64,000 nt of DNA from positions 744,001 to 808,000 of the forward strand of contig NZ_SMRT01000001.1 in assembly GCF_004354045.1 (NCBI RefSeq), in the 5' to 3' direction. Below the pieces are notes generated by a model. The model made no database searches, was not told where the DNA came from, and saw only the letters and a program-made list of their open reading frames with translations. This DNA comes from Paenibacillus piri (lineage in GTDB: Bacteria > Bacillota > Bacilli > Paenibacillales > NBRC-103111). Both the position numbers and the translations under genes were made by a program. The number at the start of each line of letters is the position of its first letter. The stretch's first letter is position 1. This document shows, piece after piece, positions 17,053-25,692 of this stretch.

Positions 17053-17928
17053 GTGAAAGCTTCATGGGGCGAAAATATATTCTACTTCTGCAATTACGCA
17101 ATTCTTTCACTTGCGGGTCTAAGCTGTCTGGTTCCGCTGGTCCATCTGTTTTCGCTGTCGTTCAGCGATCCGCATGCGGTCATGTCGGGGGATGTCACGT
17201 TATGGCCGATCGGCTTTACATGGGAAACGTACGGCGTGCTGTTTAACGGGACGCGGGTACTGGGAGCGTTTTGGAACAGCATCGTCATTACAGTGGTCGG
17301 CGTAGCTTTAAGCATGCTGTTTACCGTGCTGGCCGCCTATCCGCTATCCCGCAGCCATTTCTATGCCCGACGTTCCTGGACGCTGGCGATTGTGTTCACG
17401 ATGCTGTTCAGCGGGGGCTTGATTCCGACATTTCTTGTAGTCAAGTCGCTGGGACTGTTAAATACGTACGGGGCGCTTTGGCTGCCGGGCTTAATCAGCA
17501 CATTCAACATGCTCATTATGAAAACGTTTTTTGAAAATATTCCGGAGGAGCTCATCGAGGCGGCGAAAATGGACGGCTGCAGCGAGCTGAGATTGCTTGT
17601 CCAGATCGTTATCCCGCTGTCTTTGCCGGTTATGGCGACATTAACGCTCTTTTATGGCGTCGGTTATTGGAACTCGTTTTTTAGTCTCATGATTTACATT
17701 CAGGATACGACCAAGCTGAATTTGGCGGTGCTCGTGCAGCAAATGATTCAGAGCCAGACGATTCTTCAGGAAATCAACAATGTGCAGCCGGACGACATCA
17801 AGGATGTAACGCCGGAAACGGTCAAAGCGGCCGGAGTGATTGTCATGCTGCTGCCAATGCTCGTTGTGTACCCGTTTTTGCAAAAATATTTTGTCAAAGG
17901 CGTTATGATCGGTGCGATCAAAGGATAA
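17053..17928 (+). CDS. YtcP/LplC-type sugar ABC transporter permease (cluster I)
   Basis: 291 residues from a GTG at 17053, with GGAGG (17041-17045) 7 bases upstream. Six membrane segments; the EAA loop reads EAAKMDGCSELRLLVQIVIP. The C-terminus FVKGVMIGAIKG is the usual ending in this subfamily. Partner of the preceding LplB-type permease and of the binding protein that follows 62 bases later. Confidence 0.92.
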   Translation: MKASWGENIFYFCNYAILSLAGLSCLVPLVHLFSLSFSDPHAVMSGDVTLWPIGFTWETYGVLFNGTRVLGAFWNSIVITVVGVALSMLFTVLAAYPLSRSHFYARRSWTLAIVFTMLFSGGLIPTFLVVKSLGLLNTYGALWLPGLISTFNMLIMKTFFENIPEELIEAAKMDGCSELRLLVQIVIPLSLPVMATLTLFYGVGYWNSFFSLMIYIQDTTKLNLAVLVQQMIQSQTILQEINNVQPDDIKDVTPETVKAAGVIVMLLPMLVVYPFLQKYFVKGVMIGAIKG

Positions 17929-17990
17929 TCCGTCCGGAGGCGGCAAGAAAAATTTTCAAAATGTGTAATGAAAAAGGAGAGGGTCATCGA

Positions 17991-19622
17991 ATGAAACATG
18001 TCTATGTTAAAAAAACAGCTTATGGAGGTTTGGCCGCGGTACTTGCGACAGGAGCCCTGCTTGCAGGCTGCGGCAACAGCGGAGATTCGGCGAAAGGCGA
18101 CTCCAAGGGCGAGGCTAAGCGGGGGAGCATCTCCTCCTCGATTTACGACCGGGGGAACGTGCCAGCCGAGGAAGGAACCGTGGACAACAACCGCTGGACG
18201 AAATGGCTGAATGGGCAAGGTCCGGTAGATGTGAAGTTTGTACCGATTCCAAGAGCGGAGTCCAAGCAGAAGTTCAACGTGCTCTTCGCATCGGACAGCG
18301 CTCCCGATCTGGTGTTCGATTACGATGCCGGATTGATGAACGATTTGTACGCACAGAAGCAGCTGCTGCCGCTTGACGATCTGATTAAAAATGACAGTAC
18401 CGAGTACAAAAAGCTTGCCGACCAATATCCGATCCTGAAGGAAATGGGCACAAAACCGGATGGAAAAATATATCAATTTGGCCGTTTGCTCGGGATGAAG
18501 ACCAACGACCTGCTGTTTATCCGCAAGGACTGGCTGAAAAAGCTGAATCTGGAAGTGCCTAAAACGACGGAGGAGCTGTATAAGGTGGCCAAAGCTTTCC
18601 GCGAGCAGGACCCGGACGGCAACGGCCTCAAGGATACATACGCGATCAACCTCAGCTATACGGCCGACTCCGTCATCAATTCGATGTTTCAAAATACGGG
18701 GCTTTATTCCAAGGACGGCAAGCTGCAGAAAACATGGGAACAAGCCAAGGAAGCTACGGCGTTTAAAAAGCAACTGTTTACGGAAGGACTCGTGGATAAA
18801 GATTTCTTGACGGATAAAAACGGCGAAAAGGCCAAGCAGGACTGGATCACCGGCAAGCTTGGCATGTATGCGCAGAGCAGCGGCGCGGATCAGGTCGCGA
18901 CGTTCGCTATTTACCAATCGTTGAAGAAAAATGTGCCGGACGCTGAGGTTATTCCGATCGAGCTGCCGAAGGGACCGTATGGCCAGTTCAATCCGAACTC
19001 CAAATTCCCGGTTCAGATGACGGCTGCCATTAACGCGAAGACGAAGGACCCGAAAGCCGCCATGAAATACGTCGACTTCCTCGTATCCAAGCCGACGATG
19101 AACGCGCTCAAGAATGGGCTGGAGGGCCAGCATTACCAGACCGATAAAGACGGCTGCGCCCAGCCGATCGACAAGGAAAAAAACAAGAAAGAAATGGCGA
19201 TGACCAACGATATTGCGATGCTGAGCTCGATGGCGCTGATGGGCAAATGCGAGAAGTACGAAATTAAGCTGAATCCCGAGGTTCCGCAGGAGAAAGAGTT
19301 CCTTAATATCATCGAAACGGCGGATAAAATATATTTGAATCCTAACCTTCCGTTCTCGACCGAATACGATGCGACGGTTCTTCCTTCGCTTCCTGCCGAT
19401 CTCGTTGTCATTAACAAAAATACGGACACGATCAACGATCTGTGGAAAAAAGCGATTGTGAGCGGCGACAAATATACGCCGGAACAAGCGCTGGCAGAAG
19501 CGAAATCGCTGTGGGAAAAGTCGGGCGGCAAGCAAATCGACGATTTCTATAACAAATGGTATCAGGAAAATAAAGACAAGCCGCTGCGCAACAACGATTT
19601 CATGAAACTGAAATTCGAGTAG
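17991..19622 (+). CDS. Extracellular sugar-binding lipoprotein (cluster I)
   Basis: 543 residues from the ATG at 17991 after AAAGGAGAGG. A lipoprotein signal peptide ends in LLAGC with the lipidated Cys27. The mature part is a family 1-type solute-binding fold of LplA size. A calcium-type loop DPDGNG-x-x-D lies around residue 205. It captures the substrate at the outer face of the membrane for the two permeases upstream. It is more distant from the binding proteins of clusters II-IV than those are from one another (their shared FLGDFSKYPNL block is missing). Confidence 0.92.
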   Translation: MKHVYVKKTAYGGLAAVLATGALLAGCGNSGDSAKGDSKGEAKRGSISSSIYDRGNVPAEEGTVDNNRWTKWLNGQGPVDVKFVPIPRAESKQKFNVLFASDSAPDLVFDYDAGLMNDLYAQKQLLPLDDLIKNDSTEYKKLADQYPILKEMGTKPDGKIYQFGRLLGMKTNDLLFIRKDWLKKLNLEVPKTTEELYKVAKAFREQDPDGNGLKDTYAINLSYTADSVINSMFQNTGLYSKDGKLQKTWEQAKEATAFKKQLFTEGLVDKDFLTDKNGEKAKQDWITGKLGMYAQSSGADQVATFAIYQSLKKNVPDAEVIPIELPKGPYGQFNPNSKFPVQMTAAINAKTKDPKAAMKYVDFLVSKPTMNALKNGLEGQHYQTDKDGCAQPIDKEKNKKEMAMTNDIAMLSSMALMGKCEKYEIKLNPEVPQEKEFLNIIETADKIYLNPNLPFSTEYDATVLPSLPADLVVINKNTDTINDLWKKAIVSGDKYTPEQALAEAKSLWEKSGGKQIDDFYNKWYQENKDKPLRNNDFMKLKFE

Positions 19623-19774
19623 GCCGCAGCGGTCTTAAAAAGTACGGATCATACCGGGCATTCGTCTCGCCGCATTGCGGGGAAGCGCGCGCCCGCTTTC
19701 TTCATTCCCCCGTTTGACAATCGCAGAAAATCATGTTTGTATAGAGTGATGAGTCAAATTGGGAGGGATTATGG

Positions 19775-20452
19775 TTGTTGCCTACTTTTCAAAAGCCTGA
19801 AGCGATGATATTCGATCTTGACGGAACGCTTTTTCAAACGGAAACGCTGCTGCTGCCGGCTTATCATGCAACCTTCGATCAGCTGCGCGCCGAAAATTTA
19901 TACAGCGGGGAGACTCCGCCGGAAAGTGCCATTCTGGGCAGCCTCGGTATGCTGCTTGAGCATATATGGCAGCGCGTGATGCCGGAGTCGGATGAAGCCG
20001 TCCGCCGACGTGCCGATGTGCTGCTGCTGGATTATCAAATCCAAGGTCTTGTCAAAGGGGAAGGCAAGCTGTACGACGGCGTGGCAGATACTTTGACCGC
20101 GCTGCATGAGCAAGGAATCCGCTTGTTTGTCGCGAGCAACGGCCTGGAATCGTATGTCAAAGAGGTTGTCGCCTATAAGGGCGTAGACGAACTGTTCGAA
20201 GCGCTGTACAGCGCAGGCGAGTTTCAAACCCGCTCCAAAGTCGATTTGGTCCGGATGCTGCTGGAGAAATACGGCATCGGCTCCGCCTGGATGGTAGGCG
20301 ACCGCTCGTCCGATGTGGAAGCCGGGCTGAAAAACGGGTTGACCGTCATCGGCTGCGACTATGCGGAATTCAAGAGCGGCAGCGGGGAACTGGAAGGTGC
20401 GCATGCCAAAATCCAACGCTTCGGCGAGCTATTGGAATTGATTGAACGGTAA
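19775..20452 (+). CDS. HAD-superfamily phosphatase
   Basis: 225 residues from a TTG at 19775 (or the next TTG), after GGGAGGGA (19761-19768); the ATG at 19771 is in another frame. HAD motif I is FDLDGTLF (nucleophile Asp and acid/base Asp), motif II VASNG, motif III the lysine in RSKVDL, and motif IV GDRSSDVEAG. The alpha-helical cap after motif I makes it a PGP/Gph-like subgroup member. The substrate is unknown. Monocistronic, followed by a hairpin terminator. Confidence 0.85.
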   Translation: MLPTFQKPEAMIFDLDGTLFQTETLLLPAYHATFDQLRAENLYSGETPPESAILGSLGMLLEHIWQRVMPESDEAVRRRADVLLLDYQIQGLVKGEGKLYDGVADTLTALHEQGIRLFVASNGLESYVKEVVAYKGVDELFEALYSAGEFQTRSKVDLVRMLLEKYGIGSAWMVGDRSSDVEAGLKNGLTVIGCDYAEFKSGSGELEGAHAKIQRFGELLELIER

Positions 20453-20523
20453 CTTGTCGGATAACTGTAAGGGGGCCGTCCCGAAACGGTATCAACCGGT
20501 AAGACAGTCCCAAAAAAATATGC

Positions 20524-20573
20524 AAAGCCGCCGCCAACACCACTAAATTAGTGAAGCTGAAAGCGGCTTTTTA
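20524..20573. terminator. Compound hairpin terminator between the HAD gene and the yhe array
   Basis: Outer arms AAAGCCGC (20524-20531) and GCGGCTTT (20563-20570), with an inner CACTA-aat-TAGTG hairpin and a short T tail. On the minus strand it is followed by a long T run, so it may stop transcription from both sides. Confidence 0.65.
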
Positions 20574-20640
20574 CATGCAAATTCATATCGGAGCGGGGGA
20601 TGAAAATCCCAAAATAGCTTTTTTCATCGAAACGATCCCA

Positions 20641-21753
20641 TTATAAAAAACCGGCTGTGTGGCCGACTTCATTCTTCAACAACCAAAGCGCATATTCCAA
20701 CGGACGTACGATTGCGTTCCGGTATGTTCTGCGTTCGCCGATCCGGTAGAACACTTCCCTCGACGGCTTCGGGTTGACTTCAAGAAGCCAAACCTTGCCT
20801 TTCGGGTCGATAGCGAGATCAATACCTATTTCGCATTGCGAACCGAACTTTTCCTCCACGAATCGGGCCGTGTCCATCCCGAGCGTATAGGCCTTCTCCT
20901 TGATAGCATCGACTTTCGGCTTCTCCGGAAAACGGTTGCGCAGCAATGTATCCATTGGCACGGCGGAGCCGCCGCCGTGCAAATTGGATGTGACCGAATG
21001 CGCCGGCCCGACTCTGCCGGCACAGCCTGTAATTTGCCATTCGCCGCTGCCGTCCTTTTGCACCAGCATACGGAAATCGTGAACACGGCCGTCCTTCAGC
21101 GTTAGCGGAATGCCCTGCTGGACGATGTAGCGTCCGATCAGCCGCCAAGTGCTTAATCTTGTTGAAATTTGCTGCGCATTGATTTTTTGGGTCGGAATGA
21201 TGCGCCGCCCTTGGTCGCGGCCCTGCATCAAAAACGTTGAACCTGTCGTGTTTTGCAGCCTGACGATGCCGCGCCCGCCCGTACCGCTGCGCGGTTTTAA
21301 ATAAACGCTCCTGTGCTTTTTTAAAAATTTAAGGAACTCCTTATTTCCGCTATACAAAATGGTCGCGGGCAGGTGCTTGGCAATTTCAGCATTCTCGGAT
21401 AAAATTTGATGCATCGTCCATTTATTGGCCAAAGGCCGGCTCAAATAGCGGAGCTTGCTGTTGCGGGCCCGGAATCTGCTGATTTTATGGTAATTTTCGA
21501 TTCCGTGGTAGCGGCAGCGGTCATAGATAATGGCCGGAACCGGTGTCCGCTTGCGCATCCATCTTCTGGAGGAATGATTATAGACGAGGGCTTGCACCCG
21601 GTTTTTGACGTGATCCAAATCGTCCGGAGTAAATACCAGCACCTCCAGTCCCAGCTTTTTCCCGTAGACGCTAAGCTTGCGAAAGTAAGACAGCTCTTCA
21701 AGTCTTTTCCCCGGTAAATACATCGCCAGAACGCCTAGTTGATAGGAACTCAT
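20641..21753 (-). CDS. YheC-type ATP-grasp protein, fifth gene of the array
   Basis: 370 residues from the ATG at 21753, 7 bases after AGGTGA; a TTG at 21759 lies too close to that site. The YheC/YheD family has an ATP-grasp fold. The lysine-bearing VYLKPRSGTGGRGIVRL and the metal-binding end EIGIDLAIDPKGKVWLLEVN are intact, so ATP-dependent ligation is plausible; the substrate is unknown. In B. subtilis the family members are endospore coat-associated. It lacks the extra N-terminal domain of the longer paralogues. Last of five tandem genes, 15 bases after the previous one. Confidence 0.88.
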   Translation of the reverse strand: MSSYQLGVLAMYLPGKRLEELSYFRKLSVYGKKLGLEVLVFTPDDLDHVKNRVQALVYNHSSRRWMRKRTPVPAIIYDRCRYHGIENYHKISRFRARNSKLRYLSRPLANKWTMHQILSENAEIAKHLPATILYSGNKEFLKFLKKHRSVYLKPRSGTGGRGIVRLQNTTGSTFLMQGRDQGRRIIPTQKINAQQISTRLSTWRLIGRYIVQQGIPLTLKDGRVHDFRMLVQKDGSGEWQITGCAGRVGPAHSVTSNLHGGGSAVPMDTLLRNRFPEKPKVDAIKEKAYTLGMDTARFVEEKFGSQCEIGIDLAIDPKGKVWLLEVNPKPSREVFYRIGERRTYRNAIVRPLEYALWLLKNEVGHTAGFL

Positions 21754-21768
21754 CAGCAATTCACCTGC

Positions 21769-22965
21769 TTATCTTGCTTTTTGGACAGATTTTTGAAGCA
21801 CTGCTCTTCTCATTGCGGTGGAAGCGATTTGTGTCTCTTTCTTGGTGCCTTGCCTGGACAGATGGATTGAGTAGCGGATCAGGTTGATTAACGATTTTTT
21901 GCGGATCTGCGGCTCGTCGAATTTCATCGGCTTGGAGTTGGCTTCAAAAAACCAGATTTGGCCGGCCGTATCGACGCCTAAATCCATCGACATTTCCCCC
22001 AGCGTACTGCCGCTCGCTTTCTCGATTTGCTTGGCGATTACGAGCGCGGCTTTTTTCGCTTTCGCAATAATCCTTTTACTGCCGACGGCTCCGAAGCCGG
22101 CTTCCAGCAGCTTGCCGGGCTCATCGATCGAGCCTCCCCTTGGAACGTGAGTCGTGATGCTGAGCTTGCCTGCGAGGCGGGCTCCAACGCCGGCAATGCT
22201 CCATAGCCCTTTGCTGTTTTTTTGCACCAGCACCCGAAGATCGAAAGGACGCTGTTTGTAGTTGGACAGCGTAATGCCCTGCTGCATAATATAATCTTTC
22301 GTTCCGACCATCTCCCGGATTTGCGCCCACAGCTGAGGAATCGTGGCATAGCGGGAAATATGGCTCCTTGTTTTCTCCTGCACGCTTAATTGATATTTCC
22401 GCGTTTTGGATACTTTTGCCGGCACCCGGCTCACCTTCATGATGCCTTTTCCAGCTTTGCCGCGCACCGGTTTCAAATATAAGTTCGGGTGCTTTTGCAG
22501 CAGCTGTTCGAGCTCGTCGCCGCTTGTCAGCTTTTGCGTAGTCGGAATAAAGGCCTGCGTCTCCTTCGATTTGTTCAGCCATTCGAACAGTGTCCATTTA
22601 TTGAAAAAGGAAGGATTGAAAAAGCTGATATGCCCATGGCGCAAGCACGCTTGAATTGTTTGCTGCACATCGGGAAGCTGCTCGAATTTCCGGTAAGGAA
22701 TGCGGTTGTATATAACATCCGGCAAAGGCAGCTGCTCTTTTTTCCAGCGTTTCGATTGAAAATGGTACGTGTACCCGGTTACCTTATCGCCGGTCAGCTT
22801 GAAATCGGCGGTTGTCACGACATAAACTTGAACACCCCGTTCTTCGCCGGTACGGATCAGATCGATAAAATTTTCTTGATTGCCTCGAAAAATGCGTTTT
22901 GCATCCGTGTACGTGAGAATGGCCAACGTAGTGCGTTCCGGCTTCTCGTGTAGGAGTAGTGCCAT
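21769..22965 (-). CDS. YheC-type ATP-grasp protein, fourth gene of the array
   Basis: 398 residues. The ATG at 22965 follows directly on the stop of the preceding gene, with AGGAGGG inside that gene's end, so translation is probably coupled. ATP-grasp motifs: LYLKPVRGKAGKGIMKV and MDLGVDTAGQIWFFEANSKP. The PFDLRVLVQK and THVPRGGSID segments are shared with all paralogues. A basic C-terminal tail (about 25 residues, rich in Lys/Arg) is extra. Confidence 0.88.
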   Translation of the reverse strand: MALLLHEKPERTTLAILTYTDAKRIFRGNQENFIDLIRTGEERGVQVYVVTTADFKLTGDKVTGYTYHFQSKRWKKEQLPLPDVIYNRIPYRKFEQLPDVQQTIQACLRHGHISFFNPSFFNKWTLFEWLNKSKETQAFIPTTQKLTSGDELEQLLQKHPNLYLKPVRGKAGKGIMKVSRVPAKVSKTRKYQLSVQEKTRSHISRYATIPQLWAQIREMVGTKDYIMQQGITLSNYKQRPFDLRVLVQKNSKGLWSIAGVGARLAGKLSITTHVPRGGSIDEPGKLLEAGFGAVGSKRIIAKAKKAALVIAKQIEKASGSTLGEMSMDLGVDTAGQIWFFEANSKPMKFDEPQIRKKSLINLIRYSIHLSRQGTKKETQIASTAMRRAVLQKSVQKAR

Positions 22966-24333
22966 TCAGGAGTCCCTCCTTGCACGAAATCGACTTAAAT
23001 ATAAACAATAATCATATACATATTTCAAGGCGGCTTTCCCCTCTTTTTTAAGTGCGGGATGTTTGAAGATCGAACGTCCCGGCTTGGAATTGGCTTCGAA
23101 CATCCAGATTTGCTCGTTTTGATCGATTCCGATATCGAATCCAAGCTCTCCCAGCAGATGCTTGCCGTTTTGTTCTATTGTTTCTGCCAGCTTAATGGCG
23201 GCTTCTTTGGCGTTGGCCAGCACCTGATCGGCGCGGGATCCGAAAATTTCCTCCAGAACCTGCTCCGGAGTCATCAGCTGGCCGCCGGTGCGGACATGGG
23301 TGGTAATGCTGCCTCTGCCCGCTTTTTTCGCGCCGATGCCGGCGACAACCCAGTCGTTGCTGCTGTTCTTCGTCAAATGAAAACGGAAATCGATCGGACA
23401 ATTGTCGATTTCGATCAGGCGAATCCCCTGCTGGGCGACATAATGCCGGAGCCGTCCGCTGTTGCGGTGAAGCATCGTCATAAGCTGCTGGAATTGGCTG
23501 AACCGGAGGAGCACGTTTTTACCCGATCTGCGGAAGCGGGCGAAGTAGCCCCGTTTGGGGCTGTAGGTCAACCGGTAAATGCCGATGCCGAGGCTGCCGC
23601 CCGTCGGTTTCAAATAAATGAATCGATGTCTTTCAAGCATATCCTTGATTTGCTGGGAAGACGGATTGATATGCGATTCCGGAACGTATCGGAACGTCTC
23701 GCTGTCCTTGAGCAGGTTGTAAATATCCCATTTTTCAAAAAACGCCCAGTTGAAGAGCGGAATTTTCCGTTGTACGAAACGGTGCTTGAACGCGTTCATG
23801 GAGACGAGCTTCTCCGCCTTGCGGCTTGGCAGACGGTTATAGACAACGTCGGGCAGCGGAACGGTTTTGCGGTACCACCCGCCTTCCTTCCCCGGAAACA
23901 CGCCGGTAACGGTTTGCTGCGTCCAGTTTACATCGCGCGGCGAAAAGCCGAAGTAATACGATTTGTTGGTGCCGACCCGCATAAACTCGCGAAGGAACGA
24001 AGTCCTTGAGCCGAAGGGGGCGGAGTTGCTGCCCGTGACGCTTGTAAGAATTCCGATTAACGGACCGATCCGGAGATCCTTGCCGTTGCTGCACGTTATC
24101 ATGCTCGAGCCCAAATGGGGAATGCGCAGCTGAGCCATGACAGATAGCGGAACGTATAAATGATGGCCTTGCTTTTTTAACAAACGCAAGGCTGTGATGA
24201 CACTTTTGCCGCCGAGATGCAGGTGAACCGATCGGGTATTCGACAGATTGAGCTCTTTGGCCAATTCACTGGTCAGGTAGATCGTTCTTTCCTGTCTCTG
24301 TGTCACATGAATTGTGCAATTTGTCAAACTCAT
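22966..24333 (-). CDS. yheD: YheD-type ATP-grasp protein with extra N-terminal domain, third gene of the array
   Basis: 455 residues, close to the length of B. subtilis YheD. An extra beta-rich N-terminal domain (about 1-100) precedes RIGPLIGILTS, where the shared core begins. ATP-grasp motifs: IYLKPTGGSLGIGIYRL and LGFDIGIDQNEQIWMFEAN. AGGAGG lies 7 bases before the ATG. A gap of 161 bases separates it from the gene upstream; that gap holds a small AAGCTTTT/AAAAGCTT hairpin just before the ribosome site but no clear promoter. Confidence 0.9.
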   Translation of the reverse strand: MSLTNCTIHVTQRQERTIYLTSELAKELNLSNTRSVHLHLGGKSVITALRLLKKQGHHLYVPLSVMAQLRIPHLGSSMITCSNGKDLRIGPLIGILTSVTGSNSAPFGSRTSFLREFMRVGTNKSYYFGFSPRDVNWTQQTVTGVFPGKEGGWYRKTVPLPDVVYNRLPSRKAEKLVSMNAFKHRFVQRKIPLFNWAFFEKWDIYNLLKDSETFRYVPESHINPSSQQIKDMLERHRFIYLKPTGGSLGIGIYRLTYSPKRGYFARFRRSGKNVLLRFSQFQQLMTMLHRNSGRLRHYVAQQGIRLIEIDNCPIDFRFHLTKNSSNDWVVAGIGAKKAGRGSITTHVRTGGQLMTPEQVLEEIFGSRADQVLANAKEAAIKLAETIEQNGKHLLGELGFDIGIDQNEQIWMFEANSKPGRSIFKHPALKKEGKAALKYVYDYCLYLSRFRARRDS

Positions 24334-24494
24334 GGTTTTCCTCCTAAAAGCTTTTTGCAGAAAAGCTTGCGTTCGTAAGCATAGCCTGCGTTTTCGCCGG
24401 AAAGCCGAATAACGGCGGCGGTTAGGTTTGGGCAGATGCCGTGTTACAGCCTGGTATCGAGCATCCGCTGCTGCCGTACGATTATGGGAACCGA

Positions 24495-25676
24495 TTATTT
24501 TTTGGGCCAGCGGCGTTTATGCTGAAGCAAAAAGCGGGCATAACGGATAGGATTGGTTAATGCTCGGACTTGCGTTTGCGGGTCGTGTAAATAAGTAAAG
24601 ATCGAACGGCCCGGCTTGGAATTTACTTCCAAAATCCATATTCGGCCTTCGGTATCGATGCCGAAGTCGATTCCAAGCTCGGCTAGCCGTCCATGGTAAT
24701 TCTCGAGGGCAGCCGGGATTTGCCCGGAAAGCTCGTGAAGCTTGCTGACGATGCCGCTCGCCTGCGCGTCGCCGAACTGGCGGACCAGGAACGGCTCCAG
24801 CGGCTCGGCGGAGCCGCCGCCGTGCAGGTTTGAGGTCAGGCTGCCGCCTTGACCTCGCCGAATCGCCATCCCGGTCACCTGCCAGAGGCCGGTGCCGTCC
24901 TTTTGCACCAGCGAGCGTACGTCGTACGCTTCGCCGGAACCGGTCTGCAGCAGCAAGTACTGCTGCAGCAGGTAGCTGCGCTGCCCCGTGAAGCGACGAA
25001 GCCAGCGCAGCAGCGACTGCGCGTCGGCGAAGCCGCGCTCGATGCGGCGGTTGTGCGCGTCGCGGCCGCGCACGACGAACGCCTGCGGCGCCTCTGCGGC
25101 CGACAGCGAGTGCACCGCTGCCTGCAGCTTAACCGCGGCAGCGTCGGCGCGCTGCACGAGCAGCACGCCACGGCCCTGCGAGCCGGCCTGCGGCTTGAGC
25201 AGCACTTCGCTGTGCGTCTGCAGCCAATTGACGATTGAGCGCATGCTGCGCATCGTCTTGGTCAACGGCAAATGGCCGTCGAACCTGCCGTTCAGCTCAA
25301 GCAAGTGTTGAACCTCCGCCTTGCCCTTGAGCCCGTAGCCCAGAAACAGGACGGACGGATGCCCACGGAGCCGGCGGACGGCGGCGCGATACTGCGCATA
25401 CTGCTGCTTGTTGCTAAAGAAGCAGCGGTCGTACACGGCATCCGGCAGCTGATAACGTAGGCACTTCCATTGCCGGGCCTCCTCATCGTAAGCGTAGCCT
25501 TCGACGGTTTCGGACGTCCAATCAATGGACTGCGGTGAAAACACGTATACACTCAATCCGGCTTTGCTTCCCTCGCGGGTCAGCCGACGGTAAAAAGCCC
25601 GGTTCAAAAAAGGCGGTTTGGCAGCGATATGCGTGGTCATGATGCCCAATGCGTGACGGGATGTCGATGTCATCAT
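24495..25676 (-). CDS. YheC-type ATP-grasp protein, second gene of the array
   Basis: 393 residues from ATG at 25676 (or the adjacent one at 25673), after GAGGTGAT. ATP-grasp motifs: VLLKPQAGSQGRGVLLV and LGIDFGIDTEGRIWILEVNSKP. The middle (about 24900-25250) is much richer in G+C than the rest of the array, and encodes an Ala/Arg-rich insert. It begins 16 bases after the first gene of the array and is surely in the same transcript. Confidence 0.88.
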   Translation of the reverse strand: MMTSTSRHALGIMTTHIAAKPPFLNRAFYRRLTREGSKAGLSVYVFSPQSIDWTSETVEGYAYDEEARQWKCLRYQLPDAVYDRCFFSNKQQYAQYRAAVRRLRGHPSVLFLGYGLKGKAEVQHLLELNGRFDGHLPLTKTMRSMRSIVNWLQTHSEVLLKPQAGSQGRGVLLVQRADAAAVKLQAAVHSLSAAEAPQAFVVRGRDAHNRRIERGFADAQSLLRWLRRFTGQRSYLLQQYLLLQTGSGEAYDVRSLVQKDGTGLWQVTGMAIRRGQGGSLTSNLHGGGSAEPLEPFLVRQFGDAQASGIVSKLHELSGQIPAALENYHGRLAELGIDFGIDTEGRIWILEVNSKPGRSIFTYLHDPQTQVRALTNPIRYARFLLQHKRRWPKK

Positions 25677-25692
25677 GAGATCACCTCAATTA

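Noticed and set aside
17766-19535. Long open frame (589 codons) antisense to the cluster I binding protein
   Set aside because: Codon structure of the sense gene explains it; the reading is rich in Arg, Phe and His with no domain, and the sense frame has a signal peptide and ribosome site.
19683-19705. Terminator after the cluster I binding protein
   Set aside because: Only a 5-base stem with an interrupted T tail; too weak to call.
20599-20628. GATGAAAA/TTTTCATC hairpin as terminator of the yhe array
   Set aside because: On the minus strand it is followed by C-rich sequence, not T residues; the hairpin further on at 20524-20573 is a better candidate.
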